Below, piece by piece: positions 1 through 6,485 of a DNA stretch of 11,819 nucleotides. Numbering within the stretch: position 1 is the first letter of the stretch; the number at the start of each line of letters is the position of its first letter. A program made the position numbers and the translations under genes. Location of the stretch: the NCBI GenBank assembly GCA_964590945.1, contig CAZPXF010000072.1, forward strand, positions 1 through 11,819, read 5' to 3'. The notes beneath the pieces were generated by a model. That model had not been told where the DNA came from, ran no database searches, and saw only the letters and a program-made list of their open reading frames with translations. This DNA comes from CAZPXF01 sp964590945. GTDB lineage: Bacteria; Bacillota; Clostridia; Lachnospirales; Lachnospiraceae.

Positions 1-19
1 GCCGCTTATCCTGCCGCAT
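1..19 (-). CDS. Possible start of the next operon gene (partial)
   Basis: An ATG at 19-17 on the minus strand opens a frame that runs to the window edge and encodes only M-R-Q-D-K-R. It lies 7 nt after the moaC stop. No terminator follows moaC, so the operon may well continue, but the ribosome site is weak: the nearest AGGA is about 15 nt away, inside the moaC end. Six codons cannot identify a product. The true next start could lie outside the window. Confidence 0.2.
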
Positions 20-26
20 TGCAGTC

Positions 27-536
27 TCACTTATCCTGCACGCAGACGTCTTCCTCATTCAGCCGGTTCCGTATATGCCCGCTCTTTCCCCCTGTCTTCT
101 CCAGGAGGAAAATACTGCCGATCTGCATGGACTTATCCAGCGCCTTGCACATATCGTAAACAGTCAGAAGCGCTACGCTGACTCCTGTCAGCGCCTCCAT
201 CTCCACCCCGGTCTTACCGGTGACACTGACCGTACACGTGCACCAGATCTCCCGCTTTTCCGGCGCCATCTCGAAATTTACGCTGCATTTTGAGATCGGC
301 AGGATATGGCACATCGGAATCAGCCCGGACGTCCGCTTTGCCCCCATGATCCCGGCGACTGTCGCCGTTCCCAGAACATCTCCCTTTCCAACAGTTCCCG
401 ACTCTATCGCATCGTAAACCTCCTGATTCACCGTGATCTTTCCCCTGGCAACGGCCACACGAACCGTATCTGCTTTTTCGGATACATCCACCATCCGCGC
501 GCTGCCATTTTCATCAAAATGTGTCAATCCTCCCAT
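27..536 (-). CDS. moaC: Cyclic pyranopterin monophosphate synthase MoaC
   Basis: MoaC acts with MoaA in the first step of molybdenum cofactor synthesis. It turns the MoaA product (3',8-cyclo-GTP) into cyclic pyranopterin monophosphate in the cytosol. The 169-residue length is close to the family norm. Residues at the positions known to matter in E. coli MoaC are all present at the same numbers: K21, R26, K51, H77, E112, E114, D128, K131 and K147. The opening LTHFDENGSARMVDVSEK, the GVEMEALTGVSVALLTVYDM block and the LLEKTGGKSG end are typical. One small oddity is CHIL in place of the usual CHPL after H77. The ATG at 536 has GGAG seven bases upstream. The gene follows modC after 43 nt on the same strand and is the last complete gene of the operon here. 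Confidence 0.97.
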   Translation of the reverse strand: MGGLTHFDENGSARMVDVSEKADTVRVAVARGKITVNQEVYDAIESGTVGKGDVLGTATVAGIMGAKRTSGLIPMCHILPISKCSVNFEMAPEKREIWCTCTVSVTGKTGVEMEALTGVSVALLTVYDMCKALDKSMQIGSIFLLEKTGGKSGHIRNRLNEEDVCVQDK

Positions 537-579
537 ATCTTTTCTCCAATCATTCCTGCCAGATCATCCCGCGCAGCCC

Positions 580-1680
580 TCACCTCAGGAAAAGCATCTT
601 CTCCTCGGAAAGATGCAGATATTCCGGTACGCCCTTTTCCTGCAGACAGGCAAGCTCCTCCCGCTGGACAAACCAGCAGACCGGTTCCGGCTCCGGTTTC
701 GGTTCCATTCCGGGTTCCAGTTCAGATTCCGGATCTGTTCCCCGCCTGGAAGGCTGCAGATAAAACTGTCTCTCAAAAGGCAGCTCCGCGATGCTCTCTA
801 CGTTTACTTTCATTATATTTGCCGTGGACTTTGGCTCCCACACCGGCTCAAAATCGTGTGCACGATACCCGAAATACATAGCATACTCCGGAATTTTTCT
901 TGTTGTTTTAAGCGTTACGCCCCAATCCGGGATCTCCGCTTCCTGATCGCCCAGACGCCGCAGACCGGCAAAATTCTTGCACCCGGTAAGACGAGCCGCT
1001 TCTCTTTTTTCCGGATTGGCGAACACGTCTTTTGTCCGGCCATATTCGATATTTGTCCCCTGATCCATGATCAGAAGCTCCTCGCCGAACCGGTAAATCT
1101 CATCCCGACTGTGGGATACCATGATCACCGTGCCCTCATAATCCTTCAGCATCTCCTGCATCTCCTGCTGCAGCCGGTTCTTCAGAAAATCGTCCAGCGC
1201 GGAAAACGGTTCGTCCAGAAGGATCACGTCCGGCTCATATGCCATGATCCTTGCAAGCGCCACTCTCTGCTGCTGCCCGCCGGAAAGCTCTCCCGGGAGC
1301 CGTTTTTCCAGTCCCTGGATCTGGAATTTTTTTACCATCTCCTGCACTCTGCTTTTCTTTTCTTCTTTTGTGCCTTTCAGTCCGGCGGAAATATTCTGCT
1401 CCACTGTCATCGCCGGGAACAGCGCATAATTCTGGAATAAATATCCGATGTTCCGGTTCTGCGGCCGCAGGTTTATTTTGCTGTCCCTGTCAAATAATCT
1501 ATTTCCATCCACAACGATCCTTCCGGCGTCCGGCGTCTCGATTCCGGCAATGCATTTCAGCGTCATGCTCTTGCCGCACCCGGAAGCGCCCAGCACCCCG
1601 ATCCTTCTGGAATTGCTTTCCAATTTCACCCGCAGATGGAAATCCCCCACCCGCTTTTCAATGTCTACGCTCACTGCCAT
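580..1680 (-). CDS. modC: Molybdate ABC transporter ATP-binding protein ModC
   Basis: This is the ATPase that drives molybdate import through ModB. In the 366 residues one sees Walker A GASGCGKS (31-38), a Q-loop Q83 in LFQNYALFP, the signature LSGGQQQR (132-139), Walker B VILLDEP (152-158) and the switch H190. After the nucleotide domain comes TGCKNFAG (about 232-239) and a C-terminal region of the kind found in clostridial molybdate/sulfate ATPases, rather than a clear pair of TOBE domains. Residues 316-333 are a low-complexity stretch of alternating Glu and Pro that looks like an insertion in that C-terminal domain. The ATG at 1680 is preceded by only a modest GGTGAT ribosome site. It lies 31 nt after modB. 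Sulfate or tungstate as substrate cannot be excluded from the ATPase alone, but the moa context favours molybdate. Confidence 0.95.
   Translation of the reverse strand: MAVSVDIEKRVGDFHLRVKLESNSRRIGVLGASGCGKSMTLKCIAGIETPDAGRIVVDGNRLFDRDSKINLRPQNRNIGYLFQNYALFPAMTVEQNISAGLKGTKEEKKSRVQEMVKKFQIQGLEKRLPGELSGGQQQRVALARIMAYEPDVILLDEPFSALDDFLKNRLQQEMQEMLKDYEGTVIMVSHSRDEIYRFGEELLIMDQGTNIEYGRTKDVFANPEKREAARLTGCKNFAGLRRLGDQEAEIPDWGVTLKTTRKIPEYAMYFGYRAHDFEPVWEPKSTANIMKVNVESIAELPFERQFYLQPSRRGTDPESELEPGMEPKPEPEPVCWFVQREELACLQEKGVPEYLHLSEEKMLFLR
682..735 (-). repeat. modC: Glu-Pro-encoding low-complexity repeat inside modC
   Basis: Codons 316-333 of modC are built from near-repeats of GAACCG and GAAxxG, giving alternating Glu and Pro with Met, Lys, Ser, Gly and Leu interruptions. 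The reading frame stays open. It separates a segment ending in FYLQPSRRG from one starting with VCWFV, which in relatives I would expect to be joined by a short loop. Confidence 0.7.
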
Positions 1681-1711
1681 TTTATCACCACACCTGTATT
1701 CTCCGCAACAA

Positions 1712-2416
1712 CTACCATCGTTTTACATTTTTCATGGCTTTTCCCGAAATGATGTTCATCAGGAAAATCACTGCAAACGCGATCAGCATTACGATCATAA
1801 CCCACACGCCCGCGGTCAGATAATCGCCGTCCTGAATAACCATCGCGATCTTCTGCGAGATCGTGCCGGTCTTCCCCGGAATATTTCCGGCAAGCATCGA
1901 CGTCGCCCCATATTCCCCAAGGGCTCTTGCAAATGTCAGTATCGTCCCGGATGCAATTCCCGGCCCTGCCGTCGGTACGATCACCTTCCAGAATATCTTC
2001 ATATCCGACATTCCAAGCGTCCGGCCCGCGTAGACAAGATTGACATCGATCTGCTCAAACGCCGCCCTCGCATTCCGGTACATCAAGGGAAATGCGATCA
2101 CTGTGGCTGCGATGATGCATCCGAGCCATGTCTGCACAACCTTGATCCCAAACTGTTCATACAGGAAAATACCAAACGGTCTTCTTCTGCTGAAGAGCAG
2201 CAGAAGGAAAAAGCCGGCCACTGTCGGCGGCAGCACCATCGGCAGAGTCAGTACTCCATCGATAACCGCTTTCCTTCCCGGCGGCATCTTCACTACCTTC
2301 CGGGCGGCATAAATTCCAAGAAAAAAGGAGATAACTGTCGCTGCGATTCCGGTTTTTAACGAGATAAATAAAGGACTCCAATCCAGATTTTCCAATATTG
2401 CCCTGATCTCTTCCAT
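1712..2416 (-). CDS. modB: Molybdate ABC transporter permease ModB
   Basis: This is the membrane channel of the molybdate importer, expected to work as a homodimer with ModC outside the membrane on the cytoplasmic face and ModA as binding lipoprotein. The 234 residues contain about five hydrophobic segments (roughly 17-38, 54-77, 96-112, 150-165 and 203-223). The cytoplasmic coupling loop with the EAA-type pattern is seen at 121-148 (EQIDVNLVYAGRTLGMSD...VIVP). The FARALGEYGAT stretch near 162-171 is characteristic of ModB and CysT permeases. The ATG at 2416 follows GGGAGG with a short 4-nt gap. It lies between modA and modC in the usual A-B-C order, with a 93-nt gap from modA that holds a hairpin. 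Confidence 0.95.
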   Translation of the reverse strand: MEEIRAILENLDWSPLFISLKTGIAATVISFFLGIYAARKVVKMPPGRKAVIDGVLTLPMVLPPTVAGFFLLLLFSRRRPFGIFLYEQFGIKVVQTWLGCIIAATVIAFPLMYRNARAAFEQIDVNLVYAGRTLGMSDMKIFWKVIVPTAGPGIASGTILTFARALGEYGATSMLAGNIPGKTGTISQKIAMVIQDGDYLTAGVWVMIVMLIAFAVIFLMNIISGKAMKNVKRW

Positions 2417-2448
2417 TTTCCCTCCCGTATCTTTCCATTATAATACGC

Positions 2449-2475
2449 GCCGGGCGTATGAAATCCACACCCGGC
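2449..2475 (-). promoter_or_regulatory. GC-rich stem-loop in the modA-modB intergenic region
   Basis: On the minus strand GCCGGGTGTG pairs with CATACGCCCGGC, giving a stem of about ten base pairs including two G-U pairs, with a short A/T-rich loop. No T-run follows, so it is not a classical intrinsic terminator. Its place right after the binding-protein gene suggests a 3' stabiliser or partial attenuator that lets modA mRNA outnumber modBC; this is inference. A TATAAT-like string lies just downstream on the minus strand, but no convincing -35 accompanies it. Confidence 0.5.
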
Positions 2476-2509
2476 TGCGTTATCTCTTACTCTTTGCTGT
2501 ATAATACCA

Positions 2510-3409
2510 TTACTCTACATTTGTGTCAAAATAATAGGAGTCAAATACTTCCTTAGCCTCGTCGGACAGAATAAACTGCTCGAATTCCTCCGCAGCTTTG
2601 ATCTGTGCATCGTCGGCCTCGTCATTCTGTACCTGCGCGATCGGATAGATAACATTTCCTGTCAGGTCATAGCTGACTGTCTCGATAATGTCAAGATCAT
2701 CCTCATAGCCGTAGGTATCCGAATAGTAGGTCGTTCCGACTTCGCAGGAACCCTCTACCACTGCGGATAGCACTTTACTTACGTTGTCCTGCTCGCTGAT
2801 CTCAACGCCGCCAAGCGCCTCGGATACTTCCTCTGTCGTAATCTTGTCTGGCTCGTCCGTCTCATCGAGAATCCCAAGATTGATGAGCGCCTGACGGGTA
2901 TATTTGCCAACCGGAACGCTTCCGCCTGCCAGGGCAATATTTGCCGCGTCGCCGATATTTTCCAGACCTGTAACCTTTGTTCCGCTGTCCTTTAATGAGA
3001 TTACAACAACCTGATTATTTACAACATTGTGTCTCGTACCATCCACAACAAGTCCGTCTGCTTCGAGATCATCCATCTGCTTCTGGGCCGCAGAGAAGAA
3101 CAGGTCGCACTCATAGCCCTCCTGAATCTGTGTCAGAAGTGTTCCGGAACTGTCTGCATTGTACGTGATCTTTACATTCGGATGCGTCTCATTGTATTTC
3201 TCTGCAAGCTCAGTCATAACCGTATTCAGGCTGGCCGCAATAAATACCTGGATCTCTGTCTCTTCCCCGCCATCTGCGGACTCTGAGGTCGATTCCGCTG
3301 CGGACGTCTCTCCGGCGTCGTCCCCGGATGAGGAGCTGCTTCCGCATCCCATCAATAAAGTTCCCACCATTGCTGCCGCAAGAAGGCAGCTGACCACTTT
3401 TTTGAACAT
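2510..3409 (-). CDS. modA: Molybdate-binding lipoprotein ModA
   Basis: This is the extracellular substrate-binding component of the molybdate importer. The 299-residue protein starts with a lipoprotein signal peptide: basic MFKK, a hydrophobic core and the lipobox LMGC with lipidated C22. A Ser/Gly/Glu-rich spacer (about 24-50) follows, as is common in Gram-positive lipoproteins. The mature domain opens with IQVFIAASL and has the ModA-like SSGTLLTQIQEG...DLFFSA stretch (about 87-107) and SVPVGKYTRQAL (164-175). I chose the ATG at 3409 because AAGGAGG sits about 8 nt upstream and it places the signal peptide at the N terminus; an in-frame ATG at 3460 would overlap the upstream gene and add a charged stretch before the signal. 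The gene begins 38 nt after the MOSC-MogA gene. Confidence 0.94.
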   Translation of the reverse strand: MFKKVVSCLLAAAMVGTLLMGCGSSSSSGDDAGETSAAESTSESADGGEETEIQVFIAASLNTVMTELAEKYNETHPNVKITYNADSSGTLLTQIQEGYECDLFFSAAQKQMDDLEADGLVVDGTRHNVVNNQVVVISLKDSGTKVTGLENIGDAANIALAGGSVPVGKYTRQALINLGILDETDEPDKITTEEVSEALGGVEISEQDNVSKVLSAVVEGSCEVGTTYYSDTYGYEDDLDIIETVSYDLTGNVIYPIAQVQNDEADDAQIKAAEEFEQFILSDEAKEVFDSYYFDTNVE

Positions 3410-3447
3410 CTCTTTTCCTCCTTCAATCATGTTCTTTCTGTTTATTT

Positions 3448-4377
3448 TTATTTTCCACACTCGGATGTGTCTCCGGTTAATATTTGGATCCCGTGCTCCA
3501 GGTGTTCCAAAATAAACTCCAAACTTTCTTTCGCCGCTTTTTTGCTTCCCGGAAGATTCACAATCAATGTCCGGTTCCGGATCACCGACGCGCCTCTTCC
3601 AAGCATTGCCCGCCCGGTGACGGACAGGGAATACCAGCGGATGGCCTCCGCGATCCCCGGCGCGTTTCTTGTCGCAACCGCCATAGTCGCCTCCGGCGTA
3701 CGATCCCTTTCCGAAAATCCGGTTCCGCCTGTCGTCAGGATCAGGTTTACCTGCCGTCCGTCCGCGAGGCGGATCAGCTCCTTTTCCAGCATTTTCTGAT
3801 CGTCCGGGAGTATCATTCTCTCAACCACACGGTAGCCGGCCTCCTGCAGCATCCCGCAGATACATGGGCCGCTTGTATCCTTCCGTTCCCCCTGGAAGCC
3901 TTTGTCGCTCAATGTAACAACTGCGGCCGTGTAACGGGTGTCCGCCCTGGCAATGATCTTCATCTCATCTCCGACAGAGATCATTCCTCCCCGAACCACC
4001 CTTGCAAATACCCCCTGGGTCGGCATGATGCATTCCCCCATTTTATGGTAGATCTGGCAATGCGTATGGCATTCTTTCCCGATCTGCGTCATCTCAAGGA
4101 TCACATCGCCGCACTGAAAGGTCGTTCCTACCGGAAGACTCCGGAAATCAAAGCCTTCCACAACCAGATTTTCGCCAAAAGCGCCCGGCTCTACATCTGC
4201 ACCCTTCGCATTGAACGCATCGATCTTCTCAGCAGAAAGAAGGCTCACCTGGCGATGCCAGCTTCCGGCGTGCGCATCTGCTGTGATTCCAAAATCCGCC
4301 TGAAACTCTGCGGATTTCACATTTATCTTCTGAATCCCGCGCCTGTCGCTGGTACAGACCGCTCTTACAATTCCCAT
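3448..4377 (-). CDS. mogA: MOSC domain-MogA/MoaB fusion protein
   Basis: Two cofactor-related domains are joined in 309 residues. Residues 1-142 form a MOSC domain (GAFGENLVVEG at 65-75, LPVGT at 81-85, IGKECHTHC at 99-107, then the GVFARVVRGG block), a family linked to handling of the sulfurated molybdenum cofactor. Residues 148-300 form a MogA/MoaB-type molybdopterin adenylyltransferase, which adenylates molybdopterin before metal insertion; TTGGTGFSERDRTPEA (215-230), the RAMLGRGASVIR segment and IVNLPGS are the signature parts. MOSC cysteines C103, C107 and C116 are conserved-looking. The ATG at 4377 is only 2 nt from the moaA stop, and its ribosome site GGAGGA is formed by the last two moaA codons, so translation is probably coupled. 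Whether the MOSC half is an enzyme or a carrier is not known from sequence. Confidence 0.93.
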   Translation of the reverse strand: MGIVRAVCTSDRRGIQKINVKSAEFQADFGITADAHAGSWHRQVSLLSAEKIDAFNAKGADVEPGAFGENLVVEGFDFRSLPVGTTFQCGDVILEMTQIGKECHTHCQIYHKMGECIMPTQGVFARVVRGGMISVGDEMKIIARADTRYTAAVVTLSDKGFQGERKDTSGPCICGMLQEAGYRVVERMILPDDQKMLEKELIRLADGRQVNLILTTGGTGFSERDRTPEATMAVATRNAPGIAEAIRWYSLSVTGRAMLGRGASVIRNRTLIVNLPGSKKAAKESLEFILEHLEHGIQILTGDTSECGK

Positions 4378-4379
4378 CT

Positions 4380-5357
4380 CTATCCTCCGATTCCCGCCAT
4401 AGGGCGATTTTCGTGTATATCCTTGATCCTTTTCTTCTCGAAACCGTGCCGGGATGGCTTCCTGTAGATCCCCTCTCTGAAAATCTCCGCAAGCTCCGCA
4501 TCGCTCCTGCCGCTCCTCATGGCAGATTTCAGATCCATATGGCTTTCAAAATTCAGACAGGGCTTCAGGATTCCATCTGCCGTCAGGCGTACGCGGTTGC
4601 ATCTATCGCAGAATTCATGGCTCAGGGCGCTGATAAATCCGATCCTCCCGGCAAATCCCGGGATCCTGTAATACTTTGCCGGTCCGTTTCCCATAATCTC
4701 GGTCGTTTCCGTCATTGTTCCCCATGCCTTTTCGATCCGCGCCCGTACCTGATCCTCCGGGATCCCTTCGACCCTGTTTCCAAATCCAATCGGCATCCGT
4801 TCGATAAACCGGACGCAGACCGGCTGATCCCTCGCAAGTCCTGCAATCGCAGCCAGCTCATCCTCGTTAACGCCTGCCATCGGAATGCAGTTCATCTTCA
4901 CCCGGATTCCGGAAGCGACGGTTCTTTCAATCCCTGCAAGAACTTCTGCAAGCCCGTTCCGCCCTGTGATCTCATAAAACCGCTCCGCATCCAGCGTATC
5001 CAGACTCACATTGATCCCGGACACGCCCGCATCCGCCAGTTCCGGAAGATACTTCGAAAGAAGCGCCCCGTTGGTCGTAACCGTAACCGAATCGATCCCG
5101 TCTGTTTCACAGATCCCGCGGATCAGGTTGCAGACGCCTTTTCGCACAAACGGCTCACCCCCGGTAATCTTGATCTTCCGGATCCCGACCCCCGCCGCGA
5201 TCCGCACAAGGCGCAGAATCTCCTCATAAGAAAGGATCTCTTTATGGGAAATAGTATCCACCCCTGATTCCGGCATACAGTATCTGCATCGGAAGTTGCA
5301 GCGGTCCGTAATGGAGATCCGAAGATAATCGATCTCCCTGTGATATTGGTCAATCAT
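4380..5357 (-). CDS. moaA: GTP 3',8-cyclase MoaA
   Basis: MoaA is the radical-SAM enzyme that converts GTP to 3',8-cyclo-GTP, which MoaC then rearranges. The 325 residues carry the N-terminal cluster motif CNFRCRYC (C20, C24, C27) for the SAM-binding 4Fe-4S centre, ITGGEPFVR (64-72), and the second, substrate-binding cluster at C250, C253 and C267 with FCDRCNRVRLTADGILKPC. The protein ends in MAGIGG; the terminal Gly-Gly is a conserved functional tail in MoaA. The ATG at 5357 has GAGGTG six bases upstream. It follows xdhC after 27 nt and precedes the MOSC-MogA gene by 2 nt. All catalytic features are intact. Confidence 0.97.
   Translation of the reverse strand: MIDQYHREIDYLRISITDRCNFRCRYCMPESGVDTISHKEILSYEEILRLVRIAAGVGIRKIKITGGEPFVRKGVCNLIRGICETDGIDSVTVTTNGALLSKYLPELADAGVSGINVSLDTLDAERFYEITGRNGLAEVLAGIERTVASGIRVKMNCIPMAGVNEDELAAIAGLARDQPVCVRFIERMPIGFGNRVEGIPEDQVRARIEKAWGTMTETTEIMGNGPAKYYRIPGFAGRIGFISALSHEFCDRCNRVRLTADGILKPCLNFESHMDLKSAMRSGRSDAELAEIFREGIYRKPSRHGFEKKRIKDIHENRPMAGIGG
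4383..4388 (-). promoter_or_regulatory. Ribosome site for MOSC-MogA embedded in the moaA Gly-Gly codons
   Basis: The final moaA codons GGA GGA, followed by TAG, double as a GGAGGA Shine-Dalgarno sequence five bases before the ATG at 4377. The C-terminal glycines needed by MoaA and the start signal of the next gene thus share six bases. Confidence 0.8.
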
Positions 5358-5384
5358 ATGTCACCTCGCATTTGCCGTATCTGT

Positions 5385-6476
5385 TTATACCACTTCCAAA
5401 AGGACGTCGATCTCTCCGCCGCAGGCCATGCCTTCCTCTTCCGCATCCGCTCCCGACATATCGACATGGTAAAGCTCCGGCTGCGTCCGGCCGGATCGGA
5501 TCATCCGGATCGCCTCTCCCTGCACCGCGGCCTCCGCGCACCCGCCGCCTATCGTTCCGACAGTATTCCCATCGGAAAGGATCAGCATTTTTGTTCCGAC
5601 GGCACGAGGCGCAGAACCTCTTCTTGCAATGATCGTGGCAAGCGCCCTGCAGTCCCTGACGTCTTCCTTCCCGTCTCCGCCCTCCGGCGGCGCGCCTGTG
5701 ATCTTTTCCAGAAGCTCCTCCGGATAACCGCCGTTTCGTTTTCTGCTGTTCTTCGTCTGAATGATCTCGCCCATCACGGCGACCGCGATCTCCTCCGGCG
5801 TTTCGGCGCCGATATTCAGGCCGATCGGCGTGTGGACACGGTTTACGATCCCGGCGTCCCCGCCGTTCTCAATGATCGCTTCCTTTACCCGGATCACTCT
5901 TCTTTTGCTCCCCATCATCCCGATGTAAGCATGTTTCTTCTTTACGATATTCTGAAGGCAGATCTGGTCATAGCGGTGTCCCCTCGTCACAATGACGAAA
6001 TACGTATCTTCATCGCCCTTTATCTGCTCCAGAGCATTTTCAAAGGTATCGCAGATCACCCTTGTCGCGCCTTCTCTTCTCGCGTTATCTGCGAATTTCG
6101 GCCGGTCCTCCAGAACAGTGACGGAAAACCCCAGCATCAGTCCTATTCGGATGATGGGCATGGAAACGTGACCTCCGCCGCAGATGACCAGCTTCTTCTT
6201 CCCGCCCAGGACCTCACAGAAGACCTTTCTTCCCCCCACGGTCTTCATTCCGCCTTCGGTGATACTTTTGGTTTCGTCAATATGTTCACGGAAAATACTT
6301 CCCGGCCGGGACTCCCAGATCAGCTCCCCGCCCGACAGGAGCGCTTTTTCACCTAAGATCTCCTCGTCGATCGCCGTCATAGAAAGGGTAAAAAGATTTC
6401 TGTCCAGGCGTTCCAAAGTCTCGAAGAAAGACACTTTATCATTTCTTATATCTATATCTACATTTCTATTCTTCAT
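5385..6476 (-). CDS. xdhC: XdhC/CoxI-family molybdenum hydroxylase accessory protein
   Basis: XdhC proteins bind the molybdenum cofactor, aid its sulfuration and insert it into xanthine-dehydrogenase-type enzymes. In 363 residues the Rossmann-like domain comes first: LVICGGGHVS (96-105), TRGHRYD (164-170), YIGMMGSKRR (184-193) and PIGLNIGAETPEEIAVAV (217-234). The domain that is N-terminal in classical XdhC appears at the C terminus, about 278-363: GSAPRAVGTKM (287-297), GTIGGGCAEA (307-316) and GMACGGEIDVLLE (349-361). Residues 15-90 may be a decayed copy of that same domain (ALLSGGELIW at 45-54), without the GSAPR and GGGC motifs. The ATG at 6476 has AGGA seven bases upstream, overlapping the stop of the MoeA-like gene. 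The family call is firm; the exact partner enzyme is not in the window. Confidence 0.9.
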   Translation of the reverse strand: MKNRNVDIDIRNDKVSFFETLERLDRNLFTLSMTAIDEEILGEKALLSGGELIWESRPGSIFREHIDETKSITEGGMKTVGGRKVFCEVLGGKKKLVICGGGHVSMPIIRIGLMLGFSVTVLEDRPKFADNARREGATRVICDTFENALEQIKGDEDTYFVIVTRGHRYDQICLQNIVKKKHAYIGMMGSKRRVIRVKEAIIENGGDAGIVNRVHTPIGLNIGAETPEEIAVAVMGEIIQTKNSRKRNGGYPEELLEKITGAPPEGGDGKEDVRDCRALATIIARRGSAPRAVGTKMLILSDGNTVGTIGGGCAEAAVQGEAIRMIRSGRTQPELYHVDMSGADAEEEGMACGGEIDVLLEVV

Positions 6477-6485
6477 ATCATAATC

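Noticed and set aside
433..1440. Long plus-strand open frame opposite modC and moaC
   Set aside because: It is antisense to two clearly conserved genes, has no recognisable domain and no fitting ribosome site; it reflects codon bias of the real genes.
2440..2446. TATAAT-like -10 box before modB on the minus strand
   Set aside because: The expected -35 position falls in the GC-rich hairpin and shows no TTGACA-like sequence.
3484..4467. Long plus-strand open frame opposite the MOSC-MogA gene
   Set aside because: Its translation shows no known motif, and the minus strand carries all MOSC and MogA signatures.
5340..6356. Plus-strand open frame opposite xdhC
   Set aside because: Antisense to a conserved gene, rich in Arg, Pro and Ser as expected of a shadow frame.
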